Origin: Pelargonium nanum
Lineage: Eukaryota; Streptophyta; Magnoliopsida; Geraniales; Geraniaceae
Assembly: GCA_036897485.1 (NCBI GenBank)
Contig: JAYMTF010001413.1
Location: forward strand, 1-23,553
Direction: 5' to 3'
Length of the DNA: 23,553 bases
Shown here: positions 19,362 to 23,553 of the stretch, piece after piece
How the letters are laid out: the number at the start of each line of letters is the position of its first letter
Position numbering within the stretch: the stretch's first letter is position 1
Notes under the pieces: model-generated
Told to the model about the DNA's origin: nothing
Seen by the model: only the letters and a program-made list of their open reading frames with translations
Databases searched by the model: none
Made by a program: the position numbers and the translations under genes

Positions 19362-22300
19362 CTAATTATCTTCTTGCTTTGGCTTTCTGCTCAGTTCTGA
19401 GTACCGGCCACCCATCAGTTGTAAGATCTCCGCCCACAAACCCTCTGATGATGACCCTCCGCAGATCAAATTTTTGCTGCATGCAGCCACACACCAGTAG
19501 TCAGATTCGATCTCCTCCCTCAACTGATCCAGCTGCCACCCAGAATAACCAACAAAGAATCTAAAATCCTGTGGTTTAAGCAACCCTTTATTTATCATCT
19601 TTGCAGCTTCATGCAGACTGTTTCGCGAACCATAGCATAGGCCAGGGATTACTTCTTCGAATCCAGGAAGAGGTTTTGAATTTTCACCTGATCTTAACAA
19701 GAACATGTAAGTCGCCAGAGGCCCCCCAAAGTGCAAAGGACAATCAGAGAAAGCGGAGGCTAGTTCAAGATTGGTGGGATTCATGTGCTTGATTTGTTTG
19801 TAAAGTGGACGATTTATGACAACCCCGAACGGCCCATCCTGAGGGTGTCCTGTTCCAGGTTTCAAAAGGAGAATGACTGTCCTCTCAAAGGTATCCACCC
19901 CGTCAAGCTTTTCTGTAGCAAGAAGGACACATCCAATCTCAGGTACTGCAATGGGATGTGCCCATTTAGAGCCTAGAGGTTTTGAATCAGCGGGTATCCC
20001 ACCTTTGTCACGAGCATCAAGGTCTCCCTTCAGTGCCTGTAAAAACTTCCAAACATTAATAGCTTGGTAATGCAGTATCCTTTATGTTATCAGCAATAGC
20101 ATCCAATAAACAGAGTTAGAATTTATCCAACATATCGCAAAAATGGTGATTTCAACAATAAATTAGCTTAGCAAGTTCATAACCACACTAGTTATAAATG
20201 GAAATTTGTGCCCTCCTTGTCAAATGTTTATAACTTGTTGCTCGAAATAAAAAAAAAAAAAAGTTTAATTCTCTTTGTGTACTACCCAATCACAATAACA
20301 ACCAAATAACAGTTAATTGGGGCCACAAGACCCAACCAACCCCACAAAAAAAATACATAAATATACAGAGGGCACTGACACTGTTGTTTTTCATCCACCA
20401 AAACCCAAATGTTAGCCTGCTCTAGGCAGTTTAGAAAGTCAAGAAGTTTCTTGTCATTGTAGAAACCAGACCTTCCTGCAATAGTAGAAACAGTCCAATA
20501 CTCAAACCACGAAATGGACAAGTCATATTCAATCCACCAAGTAAATTGGCTTTTCAAAACAATTTTTGTATATTAGATATCAAGTCTTCCTAGATCCAGT
20601 AATAAGCAATTTCTAAAACTAAATGTTCAGAGTCCATTTTATGAGAACTACTTTCACAACCTATAAAGGAAAGAAAACATCACCTGCTCTCGAAAAAATA
20701 GAGATGCTCTGAACTCTCTCCAGTCCAAGTTTCTACGACGAGACTTCTGAGATTTATTGGGGTTTCCTCTTGGATCATCACCTTCTGGAAGAGACTGATC
20801 ACCATTTCCTACAATTATCATAAAATCCATAATTGAAGCTCAAAAGTGTAAAATCTTTGTAAAGGCAAAAATAGATAGAGATCATACTCTTAGTTGATGG
20901 AAATACAACCATGAGAAGGACGCCATCTTAACAATGTAAAGCTAAGAGATATATTCATATAACCAGCCCTATACAGAGGTCCTAAAAAGAGGCGAGTGCT
21001 AAAACAAGGAAAGGTAATATTAAAAAAAAACATTTCAGAAGTGATAAAATGTGACAAGTCCTAGCACAAGGGAAAGACTATACAACTCATTCAAATACTC
21101 GATGGAAGTTGATAAGAGTACCAATGCAGGCAGCACACATGCCACATTGACCAATGACATTACCTGTAAAGAGGATTGATCTGAAGGTGCAACCAGTACA
21201 AGAAGAAGGCCCAAAAGAACATTGGTTAAAACCGTAACTTACAAGAAAATACATAATGGCCTGTGATGTGGAATGACCAATCATTATCCAACTACACACC
21301 CCTAAATAGTTTAGTAAAGATATTTTTTTAGTAGAACTTCAATGAAGAAAATGTTATAAAATATCATAGCACATATCAACTTCTCTTCCTGAAAACTTAT
21401 ACCATGGTAGAGTAGAAGGTCCACTGATAGATCCAAAGTACTTAGTGCTACTAGTACCATACATATATGTGCTACTCTCTGCTTTGCTAACAACATCGTC
21501 AGTATGCAGATAGTCAGATATAGCAATCAAGTATTGATTCTGAAAAATAAGCTTTCCAAATTACTTTATGCCAGAATATCAGCACAGTAGTTTCGAATGG
21601 GGCAGAAAAAATCATGCGAACTTACACGGAGCATGACAAGTCTCTTCACTAGTGACTACCTAGCCATATTATAGAAACTCCCCTTCAATTTGGCCAACCA
21701 CCAACAATTACAACGGTGAGGTGGAGGCTCAGATGAGGAAGTAATACCAAATGTCATATCATAGATAGTTAACCTGCACTAAGAAATTTGGGTTTTCTAC
21801 TATGTCATGTCATGAGACAATGAAATAAAAGATACCATCCATTAGTCTCTGATCTATCACTGAGTTTCTCAAAATAATGAAACCATAAGTGGAGGGTCTT
21901 TGACATTACTTACATCTATAATAACTGTAACACAGAACAACAAATATTTTCCACAATTGCAGCTTCTTGCAAAGCCAACAACCCACAAACTTAAAACTGA
22001 ACTATAACACACACAAAAAGACAATTGGAGAAATCCACATAAAAATCCTATCTTTTCATCCACAAGATTCAGAGATTCACAATTTGATCACTGGGTTACA
22101 AATGGACAAATGTTAACTACCCAATCCACCTCCAAAAAGTCCCAAAATGATCAATTAGCAAGAACGCATAATCCAGAGTCCCAATTCCCAAGAAAACGAA
22201 ATCCCAGAAAATTCCAAGCAAAATTAAAACGAGGAAGAGAGAGAGAGAAGAGAAGTATATACCTGAACCAGAAGAGGAATTGTCGTGATCGTGATTGTTC

Positions 22301-22497
22301 TTCTTGGACATAGCTCTAACCACAAAGCTGGAAGCTCCAGCTCTGCGCTTGGAAAACCTAATGTCGAAGACCCTCGAAGCTGGTTCGTCTCTGTAACTTA
22401 AATTCCAGGAGATGGGTTTATCGGAAATTGAATTCCTCAGCAGAAGCGGAGCTCCAGTGACGTTCTTCACGCATAGGGTACACCGATCCATCGCCAT
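19362..22497 (-). CDS. AlgH/UPF0301 (DUF179) family protein, probably plastid
   Basis: Three exons, 22497-22263, 20808-20684 and 20036-19362, join in frame to 344 residues with stop TAG. Splice sites are CAG|gtatat, attgtag|GA, CAG|gtgatg and tttttacag|GCA. The start chosen is the first ATG of MAMDRC. Residues 1 to about 62 are Ser/Arg-rich with few acids and fit a transit peptide; an Asn/Asp/Ser/His linker follows. A basic segment (NKSQKSRRRNLDWREFRASL) precedes the AlgH domain at about 140-335. Domain hallmarks are GVVINRP (191-197), HFGGP (222-226), and FFVGYSGW (280-287) followed by a QL..E...W stretch. Bacterial AlgH was first linked to alginate regulation, but the biochemical role of the family, including plant members such as At1g33780, is not established. 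Introns of 1454 and 647 bp explain the large gene span. Confidence 0.93.
20809..22262 (-). other. Intron 1 of the AlgH-family gene
   Basis: This 1454-bp AT-rich intron contains only short open frames on both strands with no recognisable content. I see no element with clear ends in it. Confidence 0.6.
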
Positions 22498-23500
22498 GGA
22501 AGAAAAAAGAAAATCTGTTGTTTTCTTTTCCAAGAAAATGAAATGAAATTCGGAGAATATTGTGGGTGATTTTGGGATTTAAGGACTGAGTCTGTCAGAT
22601 ATAGTAACGACGGAAAATGAAGGAAAGCGAAAGAGAGAGTGAGAAAATAAAATAAAAATGCTGAATATTGGAATATGCTCTGTTTTCAGATTAGAAGAAT
22701 ATGGGCATTATGATCGCCGCGCAGGTTAGCTTCATTTAGCTCTGTTGGGCTAATATGCGCACGTTTGTAAATTGAGAATGTTGGTGTTGACTATTGAATT
22801 TTGGGTATGTACACTTTTTTTAGTAATAAATAAAATATAAAATCTCCATTAATCTATGTCTTCATGCTATAAAAGTTAATATTAAGCTTCGTCTTGGCAT
22901 CAAATTCTTAGTTTTGGCCTGAGTGTGTTAGGTGAATATTGATGGAACGTTTTCTATTAGTTAATTAATCGTTTTTTATTAGATTAGGGTTAGCTCTGTA
23001 TGAGCTTGAGATTACCCCAAAGAGGAAAGAGGGATAAACTCCTATATTGTATTCCATTCTTCTTTTAAGGTTAGGATACATTTGATTTGAATTTCTAATA
23101 ATTAATTCAACTGATTTGTTTGTTTGATCGAAGGCTAATGGGAACACACTAGTATGATCTTCTTGTCCACGTGTTAGTTATCGATTTTCTAAGTTTAAAT
23201 TGAGAAACTTCAATTCTTGGGTCCTGGAGGATGGAGTAGAGGGCTTGATCACTTGATCCAAATGTTGAGATTGATATCCTTCTCTCTTCAAAATGCGGGT
23301 ATTTATATTCACAAACCCAACAACATGCGCGCAATTGGTCGATGAAGATGTAGTGAGCTTGTACGTTGATTTTCCGGCGAGGTGGGGAGACTTGGAGGCC
23401 CAGAAGGGGGTTACGTGTGTCCCGATGACCATGTAGCACACGGTTGTGGAAATGAAGTGAATATGTAGCTAAATATTCCGTAGAGAATATAATACACCTG
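22498..23500. other. Upstream region of the AlgH-family gene and unresolved right edge
   Basis: The first 100-200 bp should hold the promoter and leader of the minus-strand AlgH-family gene. Further right, 23149-23441 is open in two overlapping minus-strand frames (96 and 87 codons) of no recognisable content. A TATA-like TATAAATA lies on the minus strand near 23311-23304, about 800 bp from the AlgH start. It could be a distal promoter of that gene, the promoter of another transcript, or part of an unidentified repeat. Confidence 0.35.
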
Positions 23501-23502
23501 AG

Positions 23503-23553
23503 GCAAAAGAAAAAAAAAAGAAAAAAAAAAGAAAAAAAAAAAAAAAAAAAAAA
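23503..23553 (+). repeat. A-rich low-complexity run at the window edge
   Basis: A run of adenines broken by single guanines reaches the end of the window. It could be a microsatellite or the poly(A) tail of a retroposed copy whose end lies outside. Confidence 0.8.

Noticed and set aside
22830-23500. Possible long terminal repeat or other retroelement piece at the right edge
   Set aside because: No paired ends, target duplication or coding parts are visible; a TATA-like motif alone is not enough.
1-23553. CRISPR array, bacterial operon or biosynthetic cluster
   Set aside because: No regular spaced repeats and no co-directional group of pathway enzymes. The genes are ordinary, unrelated plant nuclear genes.

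Overview
The window is nuclear DNA from a flowering plant, most likely a eudicot. The genes are split by AT-rich GT-AG introns, two products are chloroplast proteins, and the spaces between genes hold typical plant mobile-element remnants (hAT-like and Mutator-like MITEs, a Helitron, a tRNA-type SINE piece, an RTE-type LINE piece). The sequence alone does not fix the species.

Layout from left to right. Positions 1-170 are the end of a hAT-like MITE cut by the window edge, followed by a gene-like fragment (254-616, +). Positions 1101-3895 (-) hold an intron-rich transcription unit of unknown function whose exons I could only partly chain. A 394-bp Mutator-type MITE with a 9-bp target-site duplication (3969-4362) sits about 75 bp beyond its first exon. 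At 4810-5281 (-) is a two-exon gene for a 76-residue secreted peptide. A SINE-like piece (about 6291-6385) precedes PSB33/LIL8 (6709-8369, +), a thylakoid photosystem II-associated protein. A Helitron (9682-10428) separates it from a DREB/ERF transcription factor of the ERF020 type (11216-11641, +). Next comes an eight-exon, N-acylated CDK-like protein kinase (13622-17436, +) with an RTE LINE fossil in intron 1. An intronless coiled-coil protein that I do not recognise follows (18089-18760, +). The window then has a three-exon plastid-type AlgH/UPF0301 (DUF179) gene on the minus strand (19362-22497). The last kilobase is unresolved and ends in an A-rich run.

The genes are separate transcription units, not a pathway cluster. 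From memory, PSB33, the ERF and the kinase occur in the same order in Arabidopsis (At1g71500, At1g71520, At1g71530), so the middle of the window looks like an old conserved block, with mobile elements lying between the genes and in one intron. I found no convincing new multi-gene system. The most original items are the small secreted peptide gene, the unrecognised coiled-coil gene and the AUG-less open leader of the left-hand minus-strand gene.
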